A DNA stretch of 64,000 bases from Streptomyces sp. CGMCC 4.7035 (GCF_031583065.1 NZ_CP134053.1:3658001-3722000), one strand, 5' to 3'; positions 43,742 to 53,625 are shown, counted from the first letter of the stretch. Numbers and translations are program-made. Notes: generated from the sequence alone by a model not told the origin.

Positions 43742-44277
43742 TCTGCGTCCTGTTCTCACCACCCCTGTCGCTGTTCTTCGCTCAGGGCGCGGGCCACCAG
43801 GGCACTGCCCGCCGGATCGTGGTGGGTCAGTACCTCGGTTTCGCCGCCATCCTCGCCGTCGCGTTAGCCGCGGCGTTCGGGGTGACGTTCCTGCCCGAGG
43901 CGGCCATCCCGTACCTGGGCCTGCTGCCCCTCGCGCTCGGCATGAAGGCGGCCTGGCGGGCATGGCGGCACCGCGACGACGGGGGCGGGGAGCAGCAGAC
44001 GATCGAAGGCGGTCCGAAGACGCTGGAGGTCGCCGGCGTCACCTTTGCCAACGGCGGTGACAACATCGGGGTCTACGTCCGCGTGTTCGCCACGGCCGGC
44101 GTGGGCGAGATGAACGTTTACGCCGTCGCCTTCCTGATCCTGGTGGTCGTGTGGTGCTTCGCGGGCCGCTTCTTCGCCCCGCCCGGTCATCGGAAGCACT
44201 CAGCCGGTGTCCTCCTGCCGGTCCTGATCGGCCTCGGCCTGCTCATCCTGATCGAGGGCGGTGTCTTCGGCTTGTGA
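43742..44277 (+). pseudogene. CadD-type cadmium-resistance transporter, N-terminally truncated
   Basis: From LFFAQGAGHQGTARRIVVGQ onward the frame matches the CadD family: YLGFAAILAVALAAAFG, PYLGLLPLALGMKAAWRAWR, the signature VAGVTFANGGDNIGVY, and LLPVLIGLGLLILIEGG at the end. The first 25-30 residues, which hold TM1 and the conserved N-D-D, are missing, and no start codon with a ribosome site precedes the frame. The break coincides with the terminator of the preceding operon, marking a join between unrelated segments. Confidence 0.75.
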
Positions 44278-44309
44278 CCACGTGGGGAGCTGAGCAGGGT
44301 AGGCCGGAT

Positions 44310-44500
44310 CGCCGGCCGTGACGCTCGTTTGACGCTCCGAGCTCCTCACGCGATCTTTGCAGGGCCAGGAAATGACCTCTGACCTGTTGGTTTTCTTACT
44401 CGCGCTCAGGCCGACATCCTTCCGATGACGCATCACGCGGAGTGCGTGGCGATTCTGGAGCCTGCGGACAAGGGCGCCTGACCTCGGGTTCGTGAGCCAG
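44310..44500 (+). repeat. Dispersed repeat, copy B, with 18-codon micro-ORF
   Basis: Order of parts: TGACGCTCGTTTGACGCTC (44319-44337), CTGACCT (44379-44385), micro-ORF 44425-44481 (MTHHAECVAILEPADKGA), and CTGACCTCGGGTT overlapping its stop (44478-44490). It lies just before the convergent desaturase gene. It aligns over about 180 bases with copy C. Confidence 0.65.
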
Positions 44501-44513
44501 GCGCTTGTACCCA

Positions 44514-45632
44514 TCAGGCGGCGACGAGCTCCTGCTCACGGTCCGGCGTCTTGACCTCGGGCTTCTTGTTCGGCAGCGAGAGCCGGAAGACCTTGCGCCA
44601 CGCGGAGAACACCTGCTGGGGCAGCGGTCCGGTGACGTACTCCAGCTCGTACTTCTCGAACAGCGCGCGCACCTTCACTGCGACCTCGGCGTACCGGTTG
44701 CTCGGCAGGTCCGGGAACAGGTGGTGCTCGATCTGGTGCGACAGGTTGCCGGTCATGAAGTGCATGGCCCTGCTGCCGCTGATGTTCGCCGAGCCCATCA
44801 TCTGGCGCAGGTACCACTGCCCGCGCGTCTCGCCCTTGATCGACCGGCGCTCGAAGACCTGCACGCCCTCGGGGAAGTGCCCGCACATGATCACCGAGTG
44901 GGACCAGATGTTGCGGACCAGGTTCGCGGTGAACGTGGCGGCGAGCGTGGTGAGGAACGACGGGCCCGACAGCAGCGGGTGGATCACGTAGTCCTTCAGC
45001 ACCTGCTTGCGGATCTTGCGGCCCACGACCTTGGCCCGCGCGCGGAACTCCGGGTTCTTGCGGCGCCGCTTGTGCAGGTTCTTGCCGAGCTCCAGGTCGT
45101 ACGCCGCGATGCCGTACTCGAAGAAGCAGGCGTTGATGAAGTTCCACAGCGGCTGACCGAGGTGGAACGGGTGCCACTCCTGGTCCTCGTCGACGCGCAT
45201 GATGCCGTAGCCGAGGTCGTTGTCCTTGCCGATCACGTTGGTGTACGTGTGATGCAGCTCGTTGTGCGAGTGCTTCCACTGCTCGGACGGCGAGACGTGA
45301 TCCCACTCCCAAGTGGTGGAGTGGATCTTCGGGTCCCGCATCCAGTCCCACTGGCCGTGCAGGACGTTGTGGCCGATCTCCATGTTGTCCATGATCTTCG
45401 CCACGGACAGACCGGCGGTGCCGAGCAGCCACGCCGGCGGGAAGATCGAGAACAGCAGCACACCCCTGCTGACCAACTCGAGCTTGCGCTGCGCCGAGAT
45501 GACCCTACGGATGTAGGCGGCGTCTTTCTCCCCGCGGCCGGCGATCACCTTGTCGCGGATCGCGTCCAGCTCGCGGCCGAGCTCCTCGATCTGCTCCGCC
45601 GTCAGGTGGGCGGTGGGGTCAATGGCGGTCAA
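44514..45632 (-). CDS. Membrane fatty-acid desaturase (DesA3-like)
   Basis: 372 residues from TTG 45632 (GGTAGGAG upstream); the frame is open beyond but overlaps the reductase gene. Three histidine boxes of di-iron acyl desaturases: HNVLH (about 88-92), HSHNELHH (about 121-128) and HQIEHHLFP (about 296-304). It belongs to the acyl-CoA desaturase group with mycobacterial DesA3, which introduces a double bond into stearoyl-CoA. The gene seven bases upstream encodes the electron-donating reductase, as in the desA3/Rv3230c pair of Mycobacterium. Confidence 0.92.
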   Translation of the reverse strand: MTAIDPTAHLTAEQIEELGRELDAIRDKVIAGRGEKDAAYIRRVISAQRKLELVSRGVLLFSIFPPAWLLGTAGLSVAKIMDNMEIGHNVLHGQWDWMRDPKIHSTTWEWDHVSPSEQWKHSHNELHHTYTNVIGKDNDLGYGIMRVDEDQEWHPFHLGQPLWNFINACFFEYGIAAYDLELGKNLHKRRRKNPEFRARAKVVGRKIRKQVLKDYVIHPLLSGPSFLTTLAATFTANLVRNIWSHSVIMCGHFPEGVQVFERRSIKGETRGQWYLRQMMGSANISGSRAMHFMTGNLSHQIEHHLFPDLPSNRYAEVAVKVRALFEKYELEYVTGPLPQQVFSAWRKVFRLSLPNKKPEVKTPDREQELVAA

Positions 45633-45639
45633 GGTGCTC

Positions 45640-46695
45640 CTACCGTTCGATGTCGCAAGGGCCCGCCGCGGCGGACACACAGGTCTGGATGAGGACGCCC
45701 GGCTCGGCCTCGGTGATCTCGCCGGTGCGCAGGTCGCGGACGGCGCCCGCCTTGAGTGGCGTGACGCAGCCGAAGCAGATGCCCATACGGCACCCGGACG
45801 GCATGAGCACGCCGGCCTCCTCGCCGACGTCCAGCAACGGCGTGGCGCCGTCCGCGTCGACAGTCTTGCCGGTGGCGCTGAACGTGACCTCGCCGCCGTC
45901 GCCGGCGACGACGATTCTGGGGCGGAAGCGTTCGGTGTGCAGGCGCACTTGGACGCCGTGCCCGCTCCAGTGCTCTTCGGCGGCGTCAAGCAGGCCCGCG
46001 GGCCCGCAAGCCCAGGTCTCGCGCTCGGCCCAGTCGGGCACGAGTTCGTCGAGACGGGCGATGTCGAGCATGCCGTCCGTGTCGGTGTGCACCTCGATGA
46101 GCCGCAGCTTCTCGTCCGCGACCAGATCGTGCAGTTCGTTTCGGAAGATCACGTCCTGCGCCCGTGGCGCGCAGTGGACCATGACGACGTCGTCGAACTC
46201 GATGTCGCGCAGCATGCCCATCACGGGCGTGATGCCGCTGCCGGCCGTCAGGTAGAGCACCTTGGCGGGCTTGGCAGGCGGCAGCACGAAGTCACCGGTC
46301 GCCTGGTCGAGCTGGATCAGCGTGCCCGGTTTCGCCCTGCGGACCAGGTGGTTGCTGACCTTGCCGTCCGGGATCGCCTTCACGGTGATCGTGACGCGGC
46401 CGTCCTGGCGGTTCGTCGGCGAGGTGATGGAGTAGGCACGCCACAGGCGTACGCCGTCGACGTCGACCCCGATCCGCACGTACTGACCGGCTGTGTGGCC
46501 GCGCCAGCCCCGTCCCGGCCTGATCACGACAGTCGCGGCGTCATCCGTCTCGGGGTGCACGGCCTCGATGCGCCCCCGCAGGTCGGCGCCCGCACGCAGT
46601 GGGCTGACCAGGTCGAGGTAGTCCGACGGCAGCAGCGGCGTCGTGACCATCTCCAGCAGTTTCCACGCCCTGCTGCGAAGGGCTGCACTCGTCAT
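45640..46695 (-). CDS. Ferredoxin-NADP reductase-type electron donor of the desaturase
   Basis: 351 residues. FAD-binding RLWRAYSIT (about 105-113), an NAD(P)-binding region with TAGSGITPVMGM (about 175-186), and a C-terminal plant-type 2Fe-2S domain with SGCRMGICFGC (about 308-318) plus a later Cys in QTCVSAA. This is the Rv3230c architecture: NADPH to FAD to 2Fe-2S to the desaturase. It is the first gene of the two-gene operon, divergent from the PucR-type regulator. Confidence 0.92.
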   Translation of the reverse strand: MTSAALRSRAWKLLEMVTTPLLPSDYLDLVSPLRAGADLRGRIEAVHPETDDAATVVIRPGRGWRGHTAGQYVRIGVDVDGVRLWRAYSITSPTNRQDGRVTITVKAIPDGKVSNHLVRRAKPGTLIQLDQATGDFVLPPAKPAKVLYLTAGSGITPVMGMLRDIEFDDVVMVHCAPRAQDVIFRNELHDLVADEKLRLIEVHTDTDGMLDIARLDELVPDWAERETWACGPAGLLDAAEEHWSGHGVQVRLHTERFRPRIVVAGDGGEVTFSATGKTVDADGATPLLDVGEEAGVLMPSGCRMGICFGCVTPLKAGAVRDLRTGEITEAEPGVLIQTCVSAAAGPCDIER

Positions 46696-46726
46696 GACTC
46701 CAGCTTGCTGCGTCTCAGGGCGTAAA

Positions 46727-46742
46727 GTCCTGACCGTAGGAC
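46727..46742. promoter_or_regulatory. Palindrome between desaturase operon and PucR-type gene
   Basis: GTCCT-GACCGT-AGGAC in the 87-base divergent gap. It is the likely operator or promoter centre for the two divergent transcripts. Confidence 0.45.
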
Positions 46743-46782
46743 GTGAATCTGGTGGGTGGAATTGTTCGCAGGGAATAAAAAC

Positions 46783-47922
46783 GTGAGTCGTGTAACCCAG
46801 AGGGCCAGCGAACTGGCCCTGGATGAGACGACGGTCACCGCACTTCGGGCCGCGCTGAAGACCACCGCCGACGAGGTCGTCCAGGCGATCATCGACGAGG
46901 TCCCTTCCTACGCCAACGCCCTTTCGGGCCACATGGGCGGCACCATCCGCCAAGCCGTTCGCACCGCCCTCGGGCACTACCTGGACCTCGCGAGCGGGAA
47001 CGTCACGGGCGGCGACGGCGGTGACGCGGCCTACGAGCTGGGCCGCGGCGAGGTGCGCGACGGCCGTTCGATGGACGCCCTGCTCAGCGCCTACCGCGTC
47101 GGCGCCCGCGTGGCCTGGCGATGCCTGGCAGCGGGCGCCGTGTCCGCCGGTCTGCCCGCCGCCGAGGTCGCCAAGTTCGCCGAGCTGACCTTCGCCTACA
47201 TTGACGAGCTCTCCGCCGCGAGCGCCGCGGGCCACGCCGACGAACTGGCCGCCCGGGGCAGGGCCCACGAGCGCCACCTGGAACACCTGGCCCGCGACCT
47301 CCTCGCCGGCGCGAGCCCGGACGTGCTGCTGGCCTCTGCTCAACGGGCCGGATGGCAGCCTCCGGTTACGCTGACGGCGGTCCTGCTGCCCGCCGCCCAG
47401 GCCCGGCCTGCCTACCGCGCGCTCGACCCGAGCACCCTCGTCCTCGACGATCTGCCGGACGCCACCGGTGTGCTGCTCGTCCCCGATTCCGACCGATCAC
47501 ATCTCGTGCGGCAGCTGACCGACCGCACCGCCGTGGTGGGCCCGGCCCGGCCGTGGACTCGTGCGTCATCCTCGTACGCACGAGCCGCACGCGCGCGCTC
47601 CCTCTCCTCTGATATCCGCGACACCGAGGACCACCTGCCCGAGCTGGTGCTGAGCGCCGACGTGGACGCGTTCGCAGACCTGCGTGCCCGAGCCCTCGCA
47701 CCGTTGCGCACCTTGCCTGTCGCGACCGCACGGCGGCTGGAGGAGACGTTGCGGGCGTGGCTGCTGCACCAGGGCAGGCGGGAGGAGGTGGCGGCGGCGT
47801 TGTTCGTCCATCCCCAGACAGTCCGGTACCGGATGTCGCAGCTGCGGGAGCTGTTTCCGGATCTCGCATCGCCGCACCGGGTCCTTGAACTGACGCTGGC
47901 GGTCGGTCTTCGGGCCAGTTGA
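46783..47922 (+). CDS. PucR/CdaR-type transcriptional regulator of the desaturase genes
   Basis: 379 residues from GTG 46783 (GCAGGGA nine bases upstream); GTG 46756 is the alternative. The N-terminal all-helical domain (about 10-160) resembles RsbRD-type sensor domains, a GGDEF-like linker follows, and the C-terminal PucR HTH reads EEVAAALFVHPQTVRYRMSQ (about 335-354). In Actinobacteria this type commonly sits divergent to desaturase/reductase pairs and controls membrane-lipid unsaturation, which is the inference here. Confidence 0.85.
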   Translation: MSRVTQRASELALDETTVTALRAALKTTADEVVQAIIDEVPSYANALSGHMGGTIRQAVRTALGHYLDLASGNVTGGDGGDAAYELGRGEVRDGRSMDALLSAYRVGARVAWRCLAAGAVSAGLPAAEVAKFAELTFAYIDELSAASAAGHADELAARGRAHERHLEHLARDLLAGASPDVLLASAQRAGWQPPVTLTAVLLPAAQARPAYRALDPSTLVLDDLPDATGVLLVPDSDRSHLVRQLTDRTAVVGPARPWTRASSSYARAARARSLSSDIRDTEDHLPELVLSADVDAFADLRARALAPLRTLPVATARRLEETLRAWLLHQGRREEVAAALFVHPQTVRYRMSQLRELFPDLASPHRVLELTLAVGLRAS

Positions 47923-47924
47923 CG

Positions 47925-48047
47925 CGTACTTCGACCGTCCACGAACTCCCGGCGGATCCCGGCATCGTGCTCGGTGTCTACCTGGACGTCCTTGCAGCCG
48001 GGACGGTTCGGGTGAGCGACGCGATCAAGGTGCAGCAGGTCGGCTGA
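47925..48047 (+). pseudogene. C-terminal remnant of a MOSC-domain protein
   Basis: Forty codons directly after the PucR-type stop read TVHELPADPGIVLGVYLDVL then AAGTVRVSDAIKVQQVG and stop. GVY..VL..GTVRVGD is the usual end of MOSC domains. The rest of the gene is absent. A short fragment, so the identification is tentative. Confidence 0.45.
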
Positions 48048-48217
48048 CAGGGAGCGTTCCACCACGAGTCGCCCACCTGCCGATCCGTCAGGCCCGCGTC
48101 TCGCACGACCAGCCACACCCGGTCGCGACTGAGCGGGAGTTGGCCGAGAAGGACGCCGGTCGCGTCGAGCAGGGTGTTGGCGAAGGCTGGAGCGACCGGG
48201 TTGAAAGGGCGGACTGG
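48048..48217. other. Unassigned spacer
   Basis: Minus-strand coding-like scrap (FANTLLDATGVLLGQLPLSR, then DRVWLVVRDAGLTDRQVGDS) of unknown origin, with no start or stop that fits a gene. It precedes repeat C. Confidence 0.3.
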
Positions 48218-48400
48218 CGGCCGTGACGCCCCGTTTGACTCCCTGGGCACCCGCATGCATGGCGATGGACCAGGAAATGGGATCTGACCTCGGGTTTTCC
48301 GAAGATCGCTCAGGTCGACATCTTTCCGATGACGTCGCACGTGGAGTGCGTGGCTATTCTGGAGCCTGCGGTGAAGGTGCGCTGACCTGCGGTTTTGTAG
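48218..48400 (+). repeat. Dispersed repeat, copy C, with 18-codon micro-ORF
   Basis: Parts as in copy B: TGACGCCCCGTTTGACTCC at about 48224, CTGACCTCGGGTTTTC (48284-48299) forming a GACCT/AGGTC hairpin, micro-ORF 48329-48385 (MTSHVECVAILEPAVKVR), and CTGACCTGCGGTTTTGT (48382-48398). A further TGACGCTCGGTCGACGCT lies at 48563-48580. The 380 bases from 48401 to 48783 hold no other gene that I can support. Confidence 0.65.
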
Positions 48401-48783
48401 GTTTCTCAGGCGAGGCCGGGCGCGCTCGACCTGTTTCCCGAAGTTCACCGGGTGGAGCATGTTGTAGGTTCCCCCACGTGTCTCAGCTGCGGTTTCGCAG
48501 CGTGGGCGTTGGTCCAGAACGCTCTGTCTCAGCTCCGTAAGAGACGGGTTCGGGAAATGTCTTGACGCTCGGTCGACGCTGTTCCTGACGGAGCGTGAAG
48601 TGGTCGTCCTGGATCAGGTAGCGCGGGTCAATCGACTTGTCGGGCTTAACCCGTTGAGCAGCGCGTTGGGGCTGTTCTTTGGGCTCGGGCTATACGGCGA
48701 CAGGTCTCGGGTTGACGTGTGCTGATTGCGCTGGCCTCGTTACCCTGTGTCGTGGGGAGTGTCGAGGTATGCGGGGGACAGGG

Positions 48784-51700
48784 ATGACCACGGGGGATGC
48801 GGTGCGTCGAACAGCTGCAGTGGAGCGGGGAATTGCGTCCGCCGATGCGCTCTTCTCCATGGAGGGCATCCCAGAAGGAGCCGTCGTACCGGAGCCGGAG
48901 GGTGAGGCGGCGACTGAGGCGGCGGTCGAGCGACTCGGCAGCCGGTTCGCGCGACTGGACGGTCAAGTACGGCACGCGCTGAGACGTACCCGAGACCACG
49001 CGGGGAATCTGTCGAGCGACCGTCTCCAGGGACTCTCGGAGATCGTGCAGAACGCCGAGGACCTCGGCGCCACGGACGTACGCATTCTGACGAGGGGACA
49101 GGAACTCCTCGTCGCCCACAACGGCAGTCCCGTACGGTTGCCGGACGTTCTGGCCCTGGCGATGCCCTGGCTGACGAGCAAGGCAGAGCAGGCGGAATCC
49201 ACCGGTAGGTTCGGGATCGGCCTGATGACCCTCCAGTCCCTCTCCCCGCATCTGGAGGTTCACTGCGGGCATTACCGGTTCCGGGTCGGCGATCCTGACA
49301 TCGCCGTGGCCAGGCCGTTCCCGTTGCCTGACTGGTTCGCGGGCGACGCCTGGACGGTTCTACGGGTTCCTCTGGAGCCGGGCGTGCTCGGCGCGGACGA
49401 GGTGGACGCGTGGCTTGCCGAGTGGGGGGACAGCGCGCTGCTTTTCCTCGGCAGTGTCGGCAGCGTCACGCACCTGGACGAACAAGGTCGTGACCGGCAC
49501 CGGCTGGCGCTCGACCGTGAGACCGGCGAGCCGTTCGAGGCCGTGGTGGGCGGGCAGAGCGCCGACGTGGAGACCGGCGAGGCACGCGCCGGCGACGGGT
49601 CCCGGTGGCTGATCTGCCGTACGACCGTTCCCAGCCCCTCCGGGATCACCCGGTCTCACAAGGCGGTGGGGTCCACCACCGCAATCGCTGTGGCTCTTCC
49701 TCTCGGACCCGATGACGCCGGGCGGATCTACGCCGGTCTTCCGGTCGCGGACACCGCTCTGTCCCTCTGTATCAGCGCCCAGTTCGATCCGATCGCCAGC
49801 CGTCAGGCGCTCGACGACACCCCGTGGAACCGCGCACTGAATGAACTGGTGGGTGACCTGTGGACGGCCGCCGCCCTGTGGCAGTTCCGGCGGGATCCGG
49901 CACGGGCCTGGCGCGCCGTGCCGCTCCCCGACGACATGCGCGACTCCCGCGACCCGGTCGCCGCGCTGGAGCGACTACTCCTCGACCGTGCCAGGGCGGG
50001 CGTGTCCCACGGTCTCGTCCTGGACGTCCCGGGCTACGGGCCGCTCGGCCTGGATGATCTCGCGGTGGAGGACGAGACGCTGGTGGGCGTGGTCACCGAA
50101 GAAGAGATCTCCCGCGTCGCCGAGCGGACCGCCGTGCTGCCCAAGGTGGCGCGGGACGAGGACGGTCGATGGCGCGAGGTGCTGGCGGACTGGGAGAACC
50201 ACGACAGTGCGGTTCCCGTGACGGTGGACCTTTACGACGCGCTACGCCTCCTCGACGACGAAACCCGGTCGCCGCAGGCGAACATCCGCCTCGCCGCGGT
50301 GGGACTTGCCTCGAATAGCTACTCCTCCTTGCTGTCGAGCCGCTGGCTCGTGGACAGCTCAGGGGGCCGTCACCGTGTGCCCCGGCCCGCGGAGCCAGCG
50401 GTGTTCACCGACGCCCCGCGGGGCCTCGGCGCCAGTCTCGGATTCTCCCGGGAAATCCATCCGGCATTCCTCGCCGACACCGACGAGGCGCGGTCGGTGA
50501 GGACATGGCTCCGTAAGCGGGAGGCGCTGCTGACCGACGCGGACGCGGTGGCCGTGATCCGGCGCCTCGCGGCTATCGGCGCGGCGGGGAGCAGCGGCCC
50601 GAACGTACTGCGGCTGTCAGATGACCAGCTCATCGAACTGCGCGACGGGTTCGCACGCGTGCCAGACCACGAGCGTGAGACCTTGGGGCGCGACGTGGGC
50701 CACGCAATCCGGCTGCAGGGGCATCGCTACGACCGGGCCGGAAAGCGTGAAGACATCGACGTCGCTCCCGCCCGGGCGTACCTACCCGCCCGACTGGACA
50801 GTTCGGAACGCGAGGAGAGCTTCGCCTTCGCCGCCGGTCGCACGGCCGGGCTGGTGTGGCTGCGGCCCCGGTACGCCGAGGTCCTGCAGCGCGGCGGCGC
50901 CGGGATGGGCGCCCGTAAGTTCCTGAGGCTCCTGGGCGCGGAGACCGCGCCCAGGTTGCGCAGGCACCCGGGGGCGCGGGAACGCTTCACGCAGAGCCCG
51001 AAGGGGCTGCCGGCGGAAGTCATTTCGGGACCTCGAGCACGCACTGATGCCCTGCGCGTTCTGGAAGCGACCTTCACGCTCGACGACTACGAAAGCCCCG
51101 ACCTACGTGCCGTCGCCTCTGGCATAGCGGCGGAGCAGGACCCGCAGCTCCGCAGGCGCAGGGCGGCAGCGCTGTTTCACGTCCTCGGGCGGGCATGGAG
51201 CCGCTTCTCCGACCACGACGAGGTGGATGCCGTCTACGACTACTACGCATGGCAGAACCGAGGCAGGACCGCAGCTTTCTGGCTCTGGCAGTTGCGCGAC
51301 ACACCATGGCTGGACGCCGGTAACGGCGCACTGTCTGCCCCGGCTCGACTCCGCATGCGGACCACCGGCACGGTCGCGGTGTACGGGGCGGACGACGAGC
51401 GATTCCTCCATCCCGAGATCCAGCAACTGGTCGGCAGACGCAGTGATGTGCTGCGCGCCCTGGGCATTTCTGCAGAGGCCCGCACGGAGGACCTCGTGGA
51501 ATGTCTGCAGCGCCTGCGCCGACGGCAGGAAGAGGGCGGCGACAGGGATGTGCCCGCGGCGCTGATCCTCTACCAAGCCCTGGCAGAGCGCGCCTTTGGC
51601 CGTGGCGAGAGAGCCTCGGGGGAGATGTCCCTGGGCTCGGTCCTTCGGGCATTCGGCGAGGGGAGCGGCCTCGTCCTCACGGACTCCGGCTGGCGCCGGC

Positions 51701-53367
51701 CGAGCCAGTGCCTGCGCGGAGCGCCGCTCTTCGGTCCGCTCCGTGCGTTCGCTCCCACGTTTCCAGGCAGCGAGGAGTTCTGGCAGCGGCTCGCAGTGCG
51801 CCTGCCGACTGTGGACGACGCCACGGCCGTGATCAAGGAGCTGGCACAGCAGGACCGGAAGCAGGGTCGGGACGATCCGGACGGGACGACCCAGTCCATC
51901 GTCCTGGAGACCTTGAAGATGCTCGCCGCTCTGGGCCGTACTCATCCCGGCGCGTTGACGGCCAAGCGCCTGGGACGCCTCCCCCTTTGGACGAGCCAGG
52001 GCTGGCGAAGCAAGCGGCCCGTGTACGCCGTCGAAGACCCGGTGGTAGCCGAGGCGCTGGGCCGGGAACGTGCGGTGTGGTGCCCGGGAGCCGAATTGGA
52101 GCAGTTCCGACCGTTGATCGGAGCCCTGCGCGTGAGCGAGCTCGCCGCAGAGCATGTCACCGTGTACAGCCCTGGCCCGGCCCTGGCGGACCCGGACGCC
52201 ACAGCGCTGGTCCGGTCAGCCGTCACCCACCTCCGCGAGGACCTGCAGCGCAACGCCGCGAGCGTTGCGCAGTCCCTGGACTGCTCGTGGGACCAGCTGG
52301 CTGACCTGACTGTATGCATCGCCCCTCACCTGGCCTGCTGCCTCGATCTTCCGGACACGGGCGAGACGGTGCACGTGCCAGTGGACGCCGGGATCGACTG
52401 GTCCTCGGGCACGTTGTACGTGCGTGACATTGCCGCTCTGACACGCACATCCGGGGTGGGCCGGTCGATCGCCGCCCGGTTTCCGGGCAGCCGCCGCGAG
52501 GTGGCCCTCGCCTGGGGAGCAGCGTGTGACCAGGCCGAGAAGGGCCGTACGGCCGTACAACTGAGCCTTGCCGAGGATCAGGTGCGGCGCGACCGGGAAG
52601 CGGCGGAGGCCGAACGCGAACGACGGCTCCGGGAACTCGGAAGCGAGGTGGACCAACGGCGTACCGCGACCAAGGCGCAGGCCGGCACGGCAGCCGGTAC
52701 CTCACGCACGGCGGTGATCCTCCCGCTTGTCCCCGGCGGACCGCCGCCCGCGACGGGGCCGTCAGCCCCGCCTGCGGCTCCCGCCGCTCCACCGCGCAAG
52801 CTCGTCGACCCCGGCAGACTCCGGCTCGTCGACCCGAGCGGCATCATCACGCCACCGAGCTCCTCGGCCGCGGACGCGCCCACCGCACGGCCGAGCGGGT
52901 ACACATCGGGAACGTCCGGCCTGCCGCAGCCCCGCGCCGGATCAGCGATCCCCCAACAGCACACGCCACCGCGCGCTTACACGAGCCTGGAGCAGGAAAA
53001 GGTGGCTCTGGACGTGGTGCGCAAGGCACTCGCCGCCGACGATGACTGGCTGCGCGACCTACGAGCCCAGCGTGGCCTCGGCGCCGACGCGGTGGACGCA
53101 CTGTCGAGGTTCTACGAACTCAAGGCATACAAAGACACCGAGCCGGACACGGTGCTGCTGACGCCCGCGGAATTCCAGCGAGCAGTGGAGAGTGACGACT
53201 TCTTCCTCGTCGTCGTCTCCGGGCTGGAGTCCGGGGCCGGCCCCGTCTCTGTACGCATCATCCCGCAGCCGCTCCAGCAGCTGACTTGCCGTCCGAGCAG
53301 CAGTGTGACGGTTACGGGCATCAGAGGGGCGCACAGCCGGGTGTACCAACTCGAGGAGGATAGATAG
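48784..53367 (+). CDS. Giant sacsin-like GHKL ATPase with C-terminal DUF3883
   Basis: 1527 residues from ATG 48784 (GGGGACAGGG upstream; ATG 48769 possible). Residues about 60-290 are a sacsin/HSP90-type GHKL ATPase: N-box LSEIVQNAEDLGA (Glu86, Asn90), ATP-lid region VAHNGSPVRL, and the glycine box STGRFGIGLMT (139-149). A long middle region without recognised domains (about 300-1280) follows, then a charged coiled coil (VRRDREAAEAERERRLRELG), a Pro/Ala-rich linker, and a DUF3883 domain (about 1400-1527) with FYELKAY, an E-x-K pair (Glu1445, Lys1447) like a PD-(D/E)XK nuclease. DUF3883 is frequent in phage-defence ATPases and helicases. No export signal or membrane segment. The convergent downstream gene has a HEPN-type motif. 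Confidence 0.85.
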   Translation: MTTGDAVRRTAAVERGIASADALFSMEGIPEGAVVPEPEGEAATEAAVERLGSRFARLDGQVRHALRRTRDHAGNLSSDRLQGLSEIVQNAEDLGATDVRILTRGQELLVAHNGSPVRLPDVLALAMPWLTSKAEQAESTGRFGIGLMTLQSLSPHLEVHCGHYRFRVGDPDIAVARPFPLPDWFAGDAWTVLRVPLEPGVLGADEVDAWLAEWGDSALLFLGSVGSVTHLDEQGRDRHRLALDRETGEPFEAVVGGQSADVETGEARAGDGSRWLICRTTVPSPSGITRSHKAVGSTTAIAVALPLGPDDAGRIYAGLPVADTALSLCISAQFDPIASRQALDDTPWNRALNELVGDLWTAAALWQFRRDPARAWRAVPLPDDMRDSRDPVAALERLLLDRARAGVSHGLVLDVPGYGPLGLDDLAVEDETLVGVVTEEEISRVAERTAVLPKVARDEDGRWREVLADWENHDSAVPVTVDLYDALRLLDDETRSPQANIRLAAVGLASNSYSSLLSSRWLVDSSGGRHRVPRPAEPAVFTDAPRGLGASLGFSREIHPAFLADTDEARSVRTWLRKREALLTDADAVAVIRRLAAIGAAGSSGPNVLRLSDDQLIELRDGFARVPDHERETLGRDVGHAIRLQGHRYDRAGKREDIDVAPARAYLPARLDSSEREESFAFAAGRTAGLVWLRPRYAEVLQRGGAGMGARKFLRLLGAETAPRLRRHPGARERFTQSPKGLPAEVISGPRARTDALRVLEATFTLDDYESPDLRAVASGIAAEQDPQLRRRRAAALFHVLGRAWSRFSDHDEVDAVYDYYAWQNRGRTAAFWLWQLRDTPWLDAGNGALSAPARLRMRTTGTVAVYGADDERFLHPEIQQLVGRRSDVLRALGISAEARTEDLVECLQRLRRRQEEGGDRDVPAALILYQALAERAFGRGERASGEMSLGSVLRAFGEGSGLVLTDSGWRRPSQCLRGAPLFGPLRAFAPTFPGSEEFWQRLAVRLPTVDDATAVIKELAQQDRKQGRDDPDGTTQSIVLETLKMLAALGRTHPGALTAKRLGRLPLWTSQGWRSKRPVYAVEDPVVAEALGRERAVWCPGAELEQFRPLIGALRVSELAAEHVTVYSPGPALADPDATALVRSAVTHLREDLQRNAASVAQSLDCSWDQLADLTVCIAPHLACCLDLPDTGETVHVPVDAGIDWSSGTLYVRDIAALTRTSGVGRSIAARFPGSRREVALAWGAACDQAEKGRTAVQLSLAEDQVRRDREAAEAERERRLRELGSEVDQRRTATKAQAGTAAGTSRTAVILPLVPGGPPPATGPSAPPAAPAAPPRKLVDPGRLRLVDPSGIITPPSSSAADAPTARPSGYTSGTSGLPQPRAGSAIPQQHTPPRAYTSLEQEKVALDVVRKALAADDDWLRDLRAQRGLGADAVDALSRFYELKAYKDTEPDTVLLTPAEFQRAVESDDFFLVVVSGLESGAGPVSVRIIPQPLQQLTCRPSSSVTVTGIRGAHSRVYQLEEDR

Positions 53368-53625
53368 GCAGCCAGCCGTGGTGCTCCTAGACGGGGCGCC
53401 GGAGGCGATCACATCCGCCAAGAGCCGCGTGTGCAGCCCGGCGACGGCTCGCGATCTGGTGTGTCGGCGCCCAGCCCTTGAATCGGAGATGGTGCTGTTG
53501 AACAGGGATTGACGGGCGATGGTTGCGAGCCCGGCGGACAGCCTGTCCCAGCCGCCCTTGCCCTTCGGACTAGCTAGCTCTCTGACGCCGTGGGCATTCA
53601 GTTTCCGTACTCTCGTAGCACGCCT

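Noticed and set aside
48223..48540. Plus-strand frame of 105 residues across repeat C
   Set aside because: The same repeat in copies A and B does not keep this frame open, so it is chance.
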